DNA of 64,000 bases from Porodaedalea pini (lineage: Eukaryota > Basidiomycota > Agaricomycetes > Hymenochaetales > Hymenochaetaceae): positions 372,001-436,000 of the forward strand of contig NBAY01000003.1 of the NCBI GenBank assembly GCA_002794775.1, given 5' to 3'. Made by a program: the position numbers and the translations under genes. Below, piece after piece: positions 44,169 to 53,886 of the stretch; positions within the stretch are counted from its first letter, which is position 1; each line of letters starts with the position of its first letter. Below the pieces are notes generated by a model. That model did no database searches. It saw only the letters and a program-made list of their open reading frames with translations, and was not told the DNA's origin.

Positions 44169-44600
44169 TGTCAGAATCTTGCATTACTATGACTTACTCT
44201 TGTTCATTCTTGACTCATATGATGCCATCACTTTCTCTATTGTTCTCTGCACTTATATTGTGTGATCATGACTCATTCTGATGTAACATGGCCGTTGCAT
44301 CATATGACACCACCCTCTCTGTAGTCTATATAAACCCCAGCTCCTGTAGCCAGATACTTCAGAGTGTTATACTGAAGTATCCATAAGTAGTATTCTACTC
44401 TTCACTTCACAGTCGCTTACCTCTCTTGTACAGTGATCTCTGATCACTTAGGTATTTATCTTATACAGAGTATTATACTGAAGTATCCTGATCTCTGATC
44501 ACTTAGACGCTCTCCGGTTGTCTGTTGCTCACACTGCGCTTACCGCCTTGCCGCACTTGCAGAGAACCTTGTGGTTATTACCCCTGCTGTATCTCTGATA
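44169..44600 (+). mobile_element. Solo LTR of the Copia family in an intron of the aldo-keto reductase pseudogene
   Basis: These 432 bp are the reverse complement of the Copia LTRs at 37451 and 42978. They start TGTCAGAATC and end CTCTGATA, with a perfect target duplication ccaaa at 44164-44168 and 44601-44605. The host sequence before it, gtaagtacaatactc, looks like a splice donor after FNP, so the insertion went into an intron. Orientation is opposite to the full Copia copy. Confidence 0.9.
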
Positions 44601-45191
44601 CCAAATACCTCTAAGACATGCAAACAAAATTGGCGGAGGATTCTTAATGGGTCGCTACACTCAAGCAGAGGATAAAGTCAAAGCAGAAACACAATTCGAT
44701 CCAAACAAAAAACAGGGATAGATCTACAGAGAAATATATTGTCACCATTCATGATCACACTGTATGTATTCTTTTTGATGCCTCACCCAATAATTGTGTG
44801 TAAATATTGGAACGAGCCTCACTTCAAGGCTCTTGAGATAGTCAAACAAGCTTCGGAGAAAGCAGGCTTGACCATGGCTGTGAAGTCACCCTGTGTTCGG
44901 TTTCTTACCACAGTCTCATGAGGCGAGAGTTTGGTGACTCCATTCTGATCGGGGCATCAAGCCTTGGTCATATCGAACAAGTCAGTAGTACAATCTATCT
45001 CTATAGAAGTTTAGTCGAGTGGGTACTAACCGGGATACTGCGCTTTGTCAGATCTAGAACCTTGTTGATCTCGAAAAGGTTCCTCTTCGTCAGTTGCATA
45101 ATCATTCCCCTATATACGAGAAGCACAAATACAAGCCGTGTTTTACTTAGTCTATGAAGAGGAAAATGCTTTCGACGAGGTATGGATATAG

Positions 45192-45756
45192 GCTAAGTTG
45201 TATGCAATAAACTATTTCCATTAACTAATGCCTTCAATTCAAATTGACCTGGATGAAGAAGATATGATTGGTAGAGATAAATCCCGTTATACTGGAGTCA
45301 AACAGTTAATACAATATATGTGGAGTTATTCTCATTGTTTTCAGCTAGATCATCAACTTTCACAGCTCATGTATCTGTGATTAAACCGGAGTCACGAGGT
45401 ATATTTGGTTGTTACTAGCAGCGCTTGGATGTCATGTGTTATAAGCCTCCGGAGAAAAATTGATACCTTCGTCTTCATATCTACTTCTCATCTGTAGAGA
45501 GACAATCGAAAGCAATGCATCAAAGCGAGCTTGGATGCTAGAACTTAGAAGTGTCTGGTGTAAGATTTTCTTTTTGGACGTGATGCGACGCATTGTCATC
45601 ATGTGGATGATTGTTTATAATCTTCTGCTATCTACTGCTAACAGACCTCCAACCGCAATGGAAAAGAAACAAACAGAGTCAAACTATGTAGTGCACAAAA
45701 AATAGGATGGGATGTCGTGAATGGAGAGTGTGTAGATATAGGTATGTGGGTGATAA
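45192..45756. other. Stretch between the reductase pseudogene and the LINE 3' end
   Basis: These 565 nt hold no recognised gene. The right part may be the LINE 3' UTR, but I found no poly-A (poly-T on this strand) tail or target duplication that would mark its end. Confidence 0.4.
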
Positions 45757-46949
45757 CTAAAGGTTAAAGGAGGGTGGTAAATCAGATAAGAGAGGCATGC
45801 TGTCCGGTGGGCGATGGAAGGAAAAGTAAGCAAATTTTAAGAGTAAAAGAAAGTTATTTGGGCAGAACCAATCGGCAAATTCTAAAGGAAGGGAACACTG
45901 CCGGAAAAGGCCTTTTTGGACAAGGGAAAAGAAAGGGCAACAATTGAGAATATGGTGGACATCATGTTTAATGCACAATGGGTCCGGGCAACGGGGTTTG
46001 AGGTTTCGATTATGCAGGTCAAGCACATTTAGCATTAAGCTAGCGGCACGAGAAAGAACTGAGCGTTGTATCTTTTTCTGTGGGGAAAGCTTCAGAAACG
46101 GACGGAGAGATCGTGTAGGATATAGGATGAACAAGGACAGCTCGAGGACTGAGCGGTGTCCACGAAGGTGTATGATGTTGGCTTTCCAGTCTCGTAGGAG
46201 ATCGAGCTGTACTTGCGCGTTCAGATTGGGTAAAGAATCTGGGATGGTTTCGCGATCAGGTTTGGTAGCGGCGTCTTTTGCAAGTTTATTGGCTTTGGAA
46301 TTGCCCAGTACTCCCTTGTGGGAGGGGAGCCACTGGATAGAGATGTGTGAAGCCTCATGATGGAGGGCAAGAAAAATGCCGCAAAGACGGCGGAACGTTA
46401 TGATGAATTCCGCATGTCAAGTGTTGTTGGAGAAAATGAGCTCGACGCAATTGAGTGAGTCCGTAATGATATGAATATGGATAGGTGTGAAGCATTTTGC
46501 CAAAAGGAGGGAGATACGTTGCATGGCTGCGATGAGCGCTTCCTGCTCCTCGAACAAGATGTTCGATCGAGAGTGCACTGCTGAAGAAAAGACAGCAAGT
46601 TCTTTGTGATCGTGCATAATAACAAAACCGTGGCCACCGTTGTACGAACCGTCGGCATCAGGGATGATGGAGCCATCTGTGAAGATAAAATATTGATATG
46701 GAGGAGGGTGTAAAAAGAATGAATTGAAATTTCAGATAGCGCGGTAGCGTTGAGCCAATGGAGAAATCGGTGTCATAATAAGGCGTGAATGAATTTGAGT
46801 GAAAGTAGGGTATGTAAGTGATTTTGGGATTTTAATGTTTGGAAGGAGGGACGATATTAAATATTGATTCAGAACAGGGGTAAGCTTCGAATGGGCAAAA
46901 TATGATAGTAAGAAACGTTGCGAAAGAGAATGAATAAAGAGATGAAGTG
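45757..46949 (-). mobile_element. LINE segment 3: ORF2 C-terminus with RNase H
   Basis: This is the third piece of the LINE split by Gypsy-1. The frame continues from the RT thumb (HLFIHSLSQRFLLSYFAHS) into an RNase H domain: YFIFTDGSIIPDADGSYNGG, EEQEALIAAMQ, HIHIITDS and WLPSHKGVLGNSKANKLAKD. A Cys/His-containing tail follows (CPDPLCIKHDVHHILNCCPF) and ORF2 ends at 45757. Two in-frame TGA codons, near 46736 (after YRAI) and 46414 (after FSNNT), break it; both are explained by CGA to TGA. APE-RT-RNaseH order suggests the I/Tad1 group. Confidence 0.85.
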
Positions 46950-47373
46950 TGTCAGCGACGGACTACGGGTACGCAAATGGTAGCCGGGTCGCGCGGAACT
47001 CAGTCAGAGGAGGAGGGAGACAAGAGAGAGAGCAGTGAGCCAGGGGGAACTGACACAGCGCGGAGATAAGGAATAGCTTCTGGACGTAGCCAGGTAGAAT
47101 TGACCAGGTCGAAACTAGGGGATAAGTACAGGTGGACTACCTACTTATATACCCTTCAGCGGCTGCGCACGGACCAGGGAATTAACTACTACATAAGGAT
47201 AGATGATAGAACGTCGTGGAACTTTATAGAATAATGAAATCATAGGATCGGTCAGCGAGTAAGGATAGTGTGAGAAGGAGCGTAATGAATAATGAGTAAG
47301 CAGGAATAAGCGTGATTAGTGATGGATGGATAAGATATGATAAGATAAGATAATTTAAAAAGCGTCCATGACA
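46950..47373 (-). repeat. Gypsy-1 3' LTR
   Basis: This 424-bp LTR has plus-strand ends TGTCAGCGAC and GTCCATGACA. The tract at 47374-47386 on its inner side is the polypurine tract (AAGGGGAGGGTCA on the minus strand). Confidence 0.95.
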
Positions 47374-47388
47374 TGACCCTCCCCTTCA
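47374..47388 (-). other. Gypsy-1 polypurine tract overlapping the pol stop
   Basis: On the minus strand TGAAGGGGAGGGTCA abuts the LTR. The pol stop TGA (47386-47388) is its first triplet, so there is no 3' untranslated internal sequence. Confidence 0.75.
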
Positions 47389-50300
47389 AGGCGAGCGTCC
47401 CGATCGCCCTTGTTCCCTACCCTGGAACTTACCGGCCCACCACTGTGCCACTCCTTTCTGTCTCTCAGGCTCCGTCATTTCAAACACGGGTCGGAACTTC
47501 AGCTGCGACATCTCTAGGGTGTTGAGGGCGCGAGGAGCACTGGGAGTTGATTTATGAAATTCGTCAATGGCCTCTTGAGAGTTCGTCAAATTCTCAATTG
47601 GCTCCCAGGTGCGTTCTTCGTTCGGATACCCTTTCCAATGTACGAGGTATTTGAGCTTCCCTCGCACAAGTTTGGAGTCGATAACCTTTTCGACCTCATA
47701 TTCCGGCACATCGTCAATGATTTCAGGCGGGGGTGGAAGATCCTGCTTTTGCGACGTATACTGTGGCTCGTGGTATGGGGAGAGGAGCACTTCATTGAAA
47801 ACCGGATAGACTTTTTTCCATGTACGTGGAAGTTTAAGTCTATATGCTGACGTGCCGATTTTCTTTTCGACAATGAAAGGCCCATAACGTTTATCTCCCA
47901 GCTTCTTCATAGGACGATCTGTCTTTAAGTGAGTTCCTTCGAGCATGACCTTTTCCCCAGGTTTATACTCGATGGATTCTCCCTTCGTCCTGTCATAGAA
48001 GCACTTCATGGTTTCGGCCGCATGCTTTAATGCCGATTCGGTTTCCTCCCTGATCTTGGCCATCCGGTCGGCAAACTGCTTAGCGGACTCATTGGTCGAT
48101 TCGCGTCTAGGATTCGTGCCCTTATATGGGTGTCTCCCATGGTTGACGAAAAAGGGTGACGCTCCTGTCGACGTTTGTTCTTTGTCGTTGTACGCGAATT
48201 CCGCTAGCGCAAGCCATTCCGCCCAGTCCGACTGATGGTGGTTAACAAAGAGACGAAGGTACTGTTCAATCTCTTGGTTTATCCGTTCTGTCTGACCATC
48301 TGTCTGTGGGTGATATGCCGTTGACGGGTTTCCCTCGATGCCCAGTAACCGGTATAGTTCGTTCATGAATTTGGACTCGAACTGTGATCCTCTGTCATGA
48401 ATAAACTTGCGCGGTATGCCGTGTAGCCTGAAGACATGATCCCGGTAGAGCCTCGCCATTCCTTCCGACGTTATGCTCACTGAGGTAGGGATCGCATGCA
48501 CCTGTTTACTGAACCTGTCAACGAAGACACAGATTGCGTTATGCCCATTGGACTCGGGTAGTTCGCCGATCAGGTCTGCTGTGACGATTTCCCAAGGACC
48601 TTTCGGGATCTCGTTTGGGTTCAGAGGATTGTGCGGTTTCGCTCTGTGTGCCTTTGTACATTGGCACGCATCACATCCCTCGACATACATTCGAACATCT
48701 CGTTGGATTCCCGGCCACCAGTAGTTGCGTGTGATCAACTCATGGGTCTTGTAGCGTCCTGGGTGTCCTGCGAGCGTGCTGTCGTGATGGTTTCGAATGA
48801 TGTCTTCTCGGAGTTTATGGTCTTTCGGCACGTAGATCCTGCCCTTCCACATCAACAACCCTTCTTCTTCCTCCCACTCTCGTTCCTTCCGCTCTAACGC
48901 CTTCACAACTGTTCTGTCCCTGTTGTTTCGTACCCTTTTAATTCGTTTAACGAAGTCTGCATCCAGCGCTTCTAGCAGTGTTTCGTTTACAAATAAGTCC
49001 GGCTTGAGCAAAACAATGTCGATATTGTCGTTCTCCCCCCTCTCATGATCCGCTCGTCTCGAGAGGAGGTCAGCCTTAGTCATCAGGGCACCTGGTTTAT
49101 GGAACAGTTTGAAGTCGTAGTCCGCTAACTCCTGTAGCCATCTCGCTTGTCGGTGGTTAATCTTCTGGGGTTTTCGGAAATACTGGAGGTTGAGGTGATC
49201 CGACCAGATTTCGAAGGTTTGCGTTGCCCCTAGAAGATATTGTCGCCAGTCATCCAGTGCGCACATGATCGCGAACATCTCTTTGTCATAGATTTTGTAA
49301 TTGCGCTCTGCTTGGCTAAGCGCTTGCGATCGGTATGCGATTGGATGCCACTTTCCGTCAACGAATTGGGACAGAATGGCGCCGTTAGCGAAATGCGACG
49401 AATCAGCCTCCACCCGAAATTGACCGTCATCAGTAGGCACTGTGAGTACAGGTTCTTCACAGAGCTTCTGTTTCAGACGTTCAAAGGCCTCCTGTTGCTC
49501 CACCTCCCACTTCCACTCTACATCTCCGGTCAATGCTGTCAAGGGCTTCGCATAGTGACTGAATGCTAGGATGAAGCGGCGGTAATAGTTGCAGAACCCA
49601 AGGAAAGACTGTAGTTCTTTCTTGTTCTTAGGTACTGGCCAATCTTTTACACCCGCCACTTTGGCTGGATCCATGCGAATCTGTCCGTTGCCGAGGATAT
49701 GCCCAAGATAGTTCACGGTCTCTTGAGCGAAGCTGCACTTTTCTGGCTTTAAGAACAACTTGTTTGCTCGCAACACTTCCAGGACTTGTCGGACGAGTTT
49801 GTCATGATGTTCGCGAGTTCGTGCGAAGATCAAGATGTCGTCCATGTAGACTATGACGTGTCCATCATTGACGAGTTCTCGGAAGATCTCGTTCATGAAT
49901 CCTTGGAAGGTTGCCGGTGAGTTTGTGAGACCGAAAAACATGACCGTTGGTTTGAATAGACTGCGGTTTGTCCTGAAGGCGGCTTTATGCTCGTCGCCCT
50001 CTCGAATCCGAATGTTATTGTAACCCCAACGTATGTCAAGCTTTGTGAAGAATTTCGCCTGTTTCGTTTTGTCAATGAGCTCTTGGATTAGAGGTAACGG
50101 GTATTTGTTCTTAACCGTCATCTCGTTGAGCCGGCGATAGTCCTGTACGGGGCGAAGCTTGCCATCCTTCTTTTTTATGAAGAAGAAGGGGGATGCCATC
50201 TCAGATTGAGAGTTACGAATACGGCCAGTTCTCAAGTTTTCGGTGAGGAATTCGTCCAGTGCCACCTGTTCGGATGGGCTGAGCGGGTAGATTTTACAGT

Positions 50301-51525
50301 CAGAGAGCTTTGATCCCGGCTTGAGTTCAATAGCATGATCCCAAGGGCGTCTCTCTGGTAACTGATCGAATTCCTGTTCACTGAAGACGTCTGCGAACTC
50401 TTTGACATAGTTCGGGACTTCCTCGAGCACCTGTTGTCTGACCTTCAGCGCTTTTCTCGGATCGGACTTAATGTACCTGTCCCAATCGAAGAGGAAGAGC
50501 TGATCGCCGTCTTCAAGTTCCACCAAATCAAGGTTTTCGTCGGGGTCTGCATCAATGTCCTCTAGACTACGGATATAGCCGCATACATCGGGGCATCGAT
50601 CAAATTCGATCGTTGATTTTTGCCAGTCGATGTTGGGATTGTGCAGCTTTAACCATTCATGTCCGATGAACACATCTGTTTTCCCTAGATCTGTGACCGC
50701 GAAGTGGATGCGCTCCGAATGATCTTTAATCGTCATGCGCATTTCCACAAACTCTGTGATCGAGCCGTCCTTGTTGAGCGTGCCGTCAGCATTATAGACT
50801 CGGATTGGGATGGGTGTCTTTTTTGTCCGGATCTGATGCTTTTCGATGAAGGATCGGTTGATACACGAGCCAGTGCAGCCACTGTCCAGTAGGGCGTCTA
50901 CCTTGAACTGGTTACTGGTGTCGGTCGTTTGAAGGAGAATCGGTACCATGAGCTGTTGCCCCCGAGACCCTCTTACGAACCGTTTCGGACCCCTCAGGTC
51001 CCTAACAGCTGCCACGGCATCTGGTTCTTCTAGCGCAATGATTTGATGCACCGTCTCTTCATTCGCTTCAGCATGCCTCTGCTGTTTCATCCACACTCGG
51101 AGAGTCGTTAAAGCACTTTCGAGTTTATCCTCTTTGAGACGCCGTACTACCCATGGGGCCGTAAAGGGGACAGGGCGATCTCTCCAGGACTTCCTCTCAG
51201 CTTGTTTCGACGAGTTTTCATTTTTCACGGATTTCGGTTCAGTTCCGGCCAAGGAAGAAATAGAATTAAAAGATTCAGAACAGGGTTTTACATGATTTTT
51301 TGACACAGGAGTAGGACGAGATGATGAGTCAGACGTGTTGTTACATATAGGCATATCTATACTACTAGCTACTGGTACAGGGACAGAAGGAATATTTTTG
51401 CGAGTGACATTGCTTTTTACATTTTTTTGTATTTTATCTAAATTATCTACAGAGTCCATAGAATTATCAAAAATGGCCGTTTGAAAAACCGAAACTGAAC
51501 CTATCCCAGTCAGTGCCGTGTTCAC
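47386..51525 (-). CDS. Gypsy-1 Pol polyprotein with C-terminal chromodomain
   Basis: The 1379-residue frame is intact. About 200 residues of Ser/Asn-rich extension precede the aspartic protease (DALLDSGCTGSCINRSF). RT follows with QDYRRLNEMTVKNKYPLPLI, FTKLDIRWGYNNIRIREGDE and VIVYMDDILIFA. RNase H begins FRVEADSSHFANGAI. Integrase has the HHCC zinc finger (HHDSTLAGHPGRYKTHELI to CDACQCTK) and the DDE residues in TADLIGEL, IHDRGSQF and AYHPQTDGQTERINQEIE. A chromodomain lies near the end (YEVEKVIDSK, KYLVHWKGYPNEERTWEP). The frame is -1 relative to gag and is also open upstream of the first GTG at 51525, so translation probably enters by frameshifting from gag. Confidence 0.95.
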   Translation of the reverse strand: MNTALTGIGSVSVFQTAIFDNSMDSVDNLDKIQKNVKSNVTRKNIPSVPVPVASSIDMPICNNTSDSSSRPTPVSKNHVKPCSESFNSISSLAGTEPKSVKNENSSKQAERKSWRDRPVPFTAPWVVRRLKEDKLESALTTLRVWMKQQRHAEANEETVHQIIALEEPDAVAAVRDLRGPKRFVRGSRGQQLMVPILLQTTDTSNQFKVDALLDSGCTGSCINRSFIEKHQIRTKKTPIPIRVYNADGTLNKDGSITEFVEMRMTIKDHSERIHFAVTDLGKTDVFIGHEWLKLHNPNIDWQKSTIEFDRCPDVCGYIRSLEDIDADPDENLDLVELEDGDQLFLFDWDRYIKSDPRKALKVRQQVLEEVPNYVKEFADVFSEQEFDQLPERRPWDHAIELKPGSKLSDCKIYPLSPSEQVALDEFLTENLRTGRIRNSQSEMASPFFFIKKKDGKLRPVQDYRRLNEMTVKNKYPLPLIQELIDKTKQAKFFTKLDIRWGYNNIRIREGDEHKAAFRTNRSLFKPTVMFFGLTNSPATFQGFMNEIFRELVNDGHVIVYMDDILIFARTREHHDKLVRQVLEVLRANKLFLKPEKCSFAQETVNYLGHILGNGQIRMDPAKVAGVKDWPVPKNKKELQSFLGFCNYYRRFILAFSHYAKPLTALTGDVEWKWEVEQQEAFERLKQKLCEEPVLTVPTDDGQFRVEADSSHFANGAILSQFVDGKWHPIAYRSQALSQAERNYKIYDKEMFAIMCALDDWRQYLLGATQTFEIWSDHLNLQYFRKPQKINHRQARWLQELADYDFKLFHKPGALMTKADLLSRRADHERGENDNIDIVLLKPDLFVNETLLEALDADFVKRIKRVRNNRDRTVVKALERKEREWEEEEGLLMWKGRIYVPKDHKLREDIIRNHHDSTLAGHPGRYKTHELITRNYWWPGIQRDVRMYVEGCDACQCTKAHRAKPHNPLNPNEIPKGPWEIVTADLIGELPESNGHNAICVFVDRFSKQVHAIPTSVSITSEGMARLYRDHVFRLHGIPRKFIHDRGSQFESKFMNELYRLLGIEGNPSTAYHPQTDGQTERINQEIEQYLRLFVNHHQSDWAEWLALAEFAYNDKEQTSTGASPFFVNHGRHPYKGTNPRRESTNESAKQFADRMAKIREETESALKHAAETMKCFYDRTKGESIEYKPGEKVMLEGTHLKTDRPMKKLGDKRYGPFIVEKKIGTSAYRLKLPRTWKKVYPVFNEVLLSPYHEPQYTSQKQDLPPPPEIIDDVPEYEVEKVIDSKLVRGKLKYLVHWKGYPNEERTWEPIENLTNSQEAIDEFHKSTPSAPRALNTLEMSQLKFRPVFEMTEPERQKGVAQWWAGKFQGREQGRSGRSP

Positions 51526-52607
51526 TGCTGGGGTTCCGCAAAATCCAACTCCCGCTCAAAGAGCGCCTCCTCTTCTTCCTCCGCAAAGTCTGACTCCTTG
51601 AGCGTCGCGGTCTCGTCTGCCCAGACTTTTCTCTCTCGGGGTTCCATCCCCATCAACACAGCCCTTATCACCTTCTTCTGCATCGGGCAATTCCTCTGTA
51701 GATGTCCAGATTCCTTGCAGTAGTAGCAGAGTCCGGCTTTCCTCAGCTCTTCGAGTGAGACGTCCATCGGCTTCCCCATGCCTCTGTATGTGACTCCGGT
51801 GGCATCGCGTCTTTCGGGGATTCTCGGTGTGAACGTCTGGGTAGGTTTTGGTGGGAGCACCTGAGGTCTGGATGGGGCAGCGCGCATTTGTTCGATGGCC
51901 TTCATCTGACGTCTAGCGTTGTCGAATCGAATGGCTTTTTCTTGCCAGCCTTTGTACGTGGTTGGGACCGTGTCACTCATTTCGATTCGGTATACGATCT
52001 CTCTATCCAAGGCTTTCGTTAGTTTGTGGATGAGGGTGTCGTCATTCTTTGCGTCATCGTTGTATCCTGCCGCACGGCGATAGATGTCGAACTGCTGGAA
52101 GAATTGGTCGGCTGTGATGTCTCGGGTGTGCTTCCAGCTATCCAATTTTTGCATGGCGTTCATGCGTTCGTTCGGATCTCCGAACACTTTCTCCAGCTGT
52201 TCGTTAAACTTCTGGCGACTGACGAGCGAAAAGATCAGATAGCCGTCCATCTTGATGCTTTCCAGGAAGTTCTGTGCCCAGAGTGCGGCCGAGCCTTCCG
52301 TCATGAACGACAACACGAAAAGGAAGTAGTCCTTGTCGTTCATGAAGTCCTCTGCGTTAGCTTCAACGTAAAGGGTGATGGCACGTTCGAACTTCTTGTA
52401 GTCTCGTCCGTTGAACGTCTCGGGTTTGGCGATATGTCTTCCTCCACTGCGGCTTGTTGGTGGAGGGACAGGTGCGGCTGCGGCTGCTGGCGTGGGGGTT
52501 GCGAGTAATCCCAGGCCGTGTAGCGCGTTGATGATCTCCTGCATCATGTCGTTTGAGATCGTCGGAGTTGCGGCTGCTGGCGCAGCTGGGGCTTGGGGTT
52601 CTGCCAT
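51522..52607 (-). CDS. Gypsy-1 Gag
   Basis: This 361-residue Gag starts MAEPQAPAAPAAATPTISND, an Ala/Pro-rich N-terminus. The capsid region includes KPETFNGRDYKKFERAITLY, ALWAQNFLES and DSWKHTRDITADQFFQQFDI. A single CCHC knuckle CYYCKESGHLQRNC lies near residue 300. An acidic tail ends EPQQ with the TGA at 51522-51524. It overlaps the pol frame. Confidence 0.94.
   Translation of the reverse strand: MAEPQAPAAPAAATPTISNDMMQEIINALHGLGLLATPTPAAAAAPVPPPTSRSGGRHIAKPETFNGRDYKKFERAITLYVEANAEDFMNDKDYFLFVLSFMTEGSAALWAQNFLESIKMDGYLIFSLVSRQKFNEQLEKVFGDPNERMNAMQKLDSWKHTRDITADQFFQQFDIYRRAAGYNDDAKNDDTLIHKLTKALDREIVYRIEMSDTVPTTYKGWQEKAIRFDNARRQMKAIEQMRAAPSRPQVLPPKPTQTFTPRIPERRDATGVTYRGMGKPMDVSLEELRKAGLCYYCKESGHLQRNCPMQKKVIRAVLMGMEPRERKVWADETATLKESDFAEEEEEALFERELDFAEPQQ
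51540..51546 (-). promoter_or_regulatory. Candidate -1 frameshift heptamer in Gypsy-1 gag
   Basis: Minus-strand GGATTTT lies in the gag frame as G-GAT-TTT, five codons before the gag stop. pol is in the -1 frame and open across the site. GGATTTT is a weaker version of the X-XXY-YYZ consensus. The same position in Gypsy-2 has GGGTTTT. Confidence 0.6.
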
Positions 52608-53462
52608 GATAGGCGGTGGTGTTGGTGATGGGTGGGGTGGTTGGTGGGCTCCTAGCTCGTCGTCTAGGCGTACCAGGTCGTCGTCAGTCAGGGGTGGTAG
52701 TTGTGCGAGGACAGCGTCGGCAGTGTCTTCTGGTGGTGTATTCCACCGCTGTGCCGCTGATCCAGGCAGTCGAGCGTACGGGTGTGGAGCCAGCTCAAAT
52801 CAGAGACAACACTGCCAGCCGACAGGTGGTGCAGACGCCTGCGGATCTGATTGAGCGCTGTAACAAAACTCCTGATGTGGTGGTCGACTTTCACTTGCTG
52901 ATCAAACCCGGATCTTCCTCTGTGAAGACTCCAACGGGCGCCAAGGGACCTTTCCGAAGATCACCCCCAAGGCCTGGTAGCTACTCTCGAGTGGGTCGGA
53001 CTCAATGTTACCCCCTCTCAAACAAGCGCTAGTTGATCGAATAGAAAGAGGACGGCGGGTTGTGAAACGAGTGAGTTTAATAATGAAGGTAAGGAATTAA
53101 CGACGTATCGGCCTGATCGATGCACGTGAGATCGATCTAAGAATAGGTGTGGGTCGAAGCGATCGTAGTCGGGGTCGCAGTCCAAGTCGTCGGACGCGTC
53201 GGATGAGAATGTTGGTCTAGAGTTCGGGGTTACGGACAGGTAGTGGTCGGTTTTGAGGTTGTTGGATGAGATGAGGGTTGAGAGTGATGATGATAGATAG
53301 TAGGAATAGTTCAATGGTGAGAGTAATTTGCGGGGTACAGGTGAAGGTGTAGATGGTAGCGCGGTAGAGAGATCGTTGTTGGTAGGAGATGCGAATGTTT
53401 AGAGCCAGCGTGGCGTTGGTGACTGAGAATGCGCAAGGCGGTAGGGGTAAGTTTCGACCTTG
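52608..53462 (-). other. Gypsy-1 5' leader
   Basis: These 855 nt lie between the 5' LTR and gag. No conserved open frame is seen. The first bases after the LTR (CAAGGTCGAAAC on the minus strand) do not begin TGG, so no standard tRNA 3'-end primer site is obvious. Confidence 0.6.
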
Positions 53463-53886
53463 TGTCAGCGACGGACTACGGGTACGCAAATGGTAGCCGG
53501 GTCGCGCGGAACTCAGTCAGAGGAGGAGGGAGACAAGAGAGAGAGCAGTGAGCCAGGGGGAACTGACACAGCGCGGAGATAAGGAATAGCTTCTGGACGT
53601 AGCCAGGTAGAATTGACCAGGTCGAAACTAGGGGATAAGTACAGGTGGACTACCTACTTATATACCCTTCAGCGGCTGCGCACGGACCAGGGAATTAACT
53701 ACTACATAAGGATAGATGATAGAACGTCGTGGAACTTTATAGAATAATGAAATCATAGGATCGGTCAGCGAGTAAGGATAGTGTGAGAAGGAGCGTAATG
53801 AATAATGAGTAAGCAGGAATAAGCGTGATTAGTGATGGATGGATAAGATATGATAAGATAAGATAATTTAAAAAGCGTCCATGACA
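53463..53886 (-). repeat. Gypsy-1 5' LTR
   Basis: This 424-bp LTR is identical by eye to 46950-47373. The target duplication aagtg follows at 53887-53891, where LINE sequence resumes. Confidence 0.95.

Larger units (their letters stand above)
37095..45191 (+). pseudogene. Aldo-keto reductase (AKR7/aflatoxin aldehyde reductase-like), disrupted by two retroelement insertions
   Basis: The first three exons (37095-37133, 37191-37295, 37350-37450) are open and in phase. They encode NIVMGAMTFGKAGKEG, then EVDTACVYRGGTSVEYLSK and KIDTKLY, so the family Asp, Tyr and Lys catalytic positions are all visible. At Tyr-Leu the coding sequence is cut by a 5960-bp Copia element. Homology resumes directly after the duplicated tatct: SIETQLKALNTE, MWYLHGPDPITPYDVTMKAM, NLYKEGYFKHFGISK, SWEVAEIMTIYRERDY, GVEPELFPCMRRLD, FYGFNP. 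A Copia solo LTR then lies inside what was an intron. The 3' end (GGFLMGRYTQAEDKVKA, KYWNEPHFKALEIVKQASEK, GDSILIGASSLGHIEQ, AFDEVWI) closes at 45191. The downstream half also carries stops and frame changes. The gene cannot make an intact reductase. Confidence 0.85.
46950..53886 (-). mobile_element. Gypsy-1: full-length Ty3/Gypsy chromovirus with identical LTRs
   Basis: This 6937-bp element is read on the minus strand, with 424-bp LTRs at both ends and a perfect 5-bp duplication aagtg (46945-46949 and 53887-53891). I compared the LTRs base by base and saw no difference. gag and pol are open throughout. It is inserted in LINE ORF2, just after SCPPL of the RT thumb. It is probably young and may be competent to transpose. 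Confidence 0.96.

Noticed and set aside
37095..45191. A functional aldo-keto reductase with one very long intron containing the Copia element
   Set aside because: The insertion point lies within a coding exon, has a target-site duplication rather than splice sites, and the downstream half carries additional stops.
45700..45760. LINE poly-A tail and target-site duplication
   Set aside because: No poly-T run or duplicated flank was found beside the ORF2 end, so the 3' boundary of the LINE is left open.
53430..53462. tRNA primer-binding site for Gypsy-1 (and at 55247-55265 for Gypsy-2)
   Set aside because: Neither sequence next to the 5' LTR begins TGG or matches a tRNA 3' end that I recognise. 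Self-priming of the Tf1 type is possible, but I could not pair the sequence with a defined transcript start.
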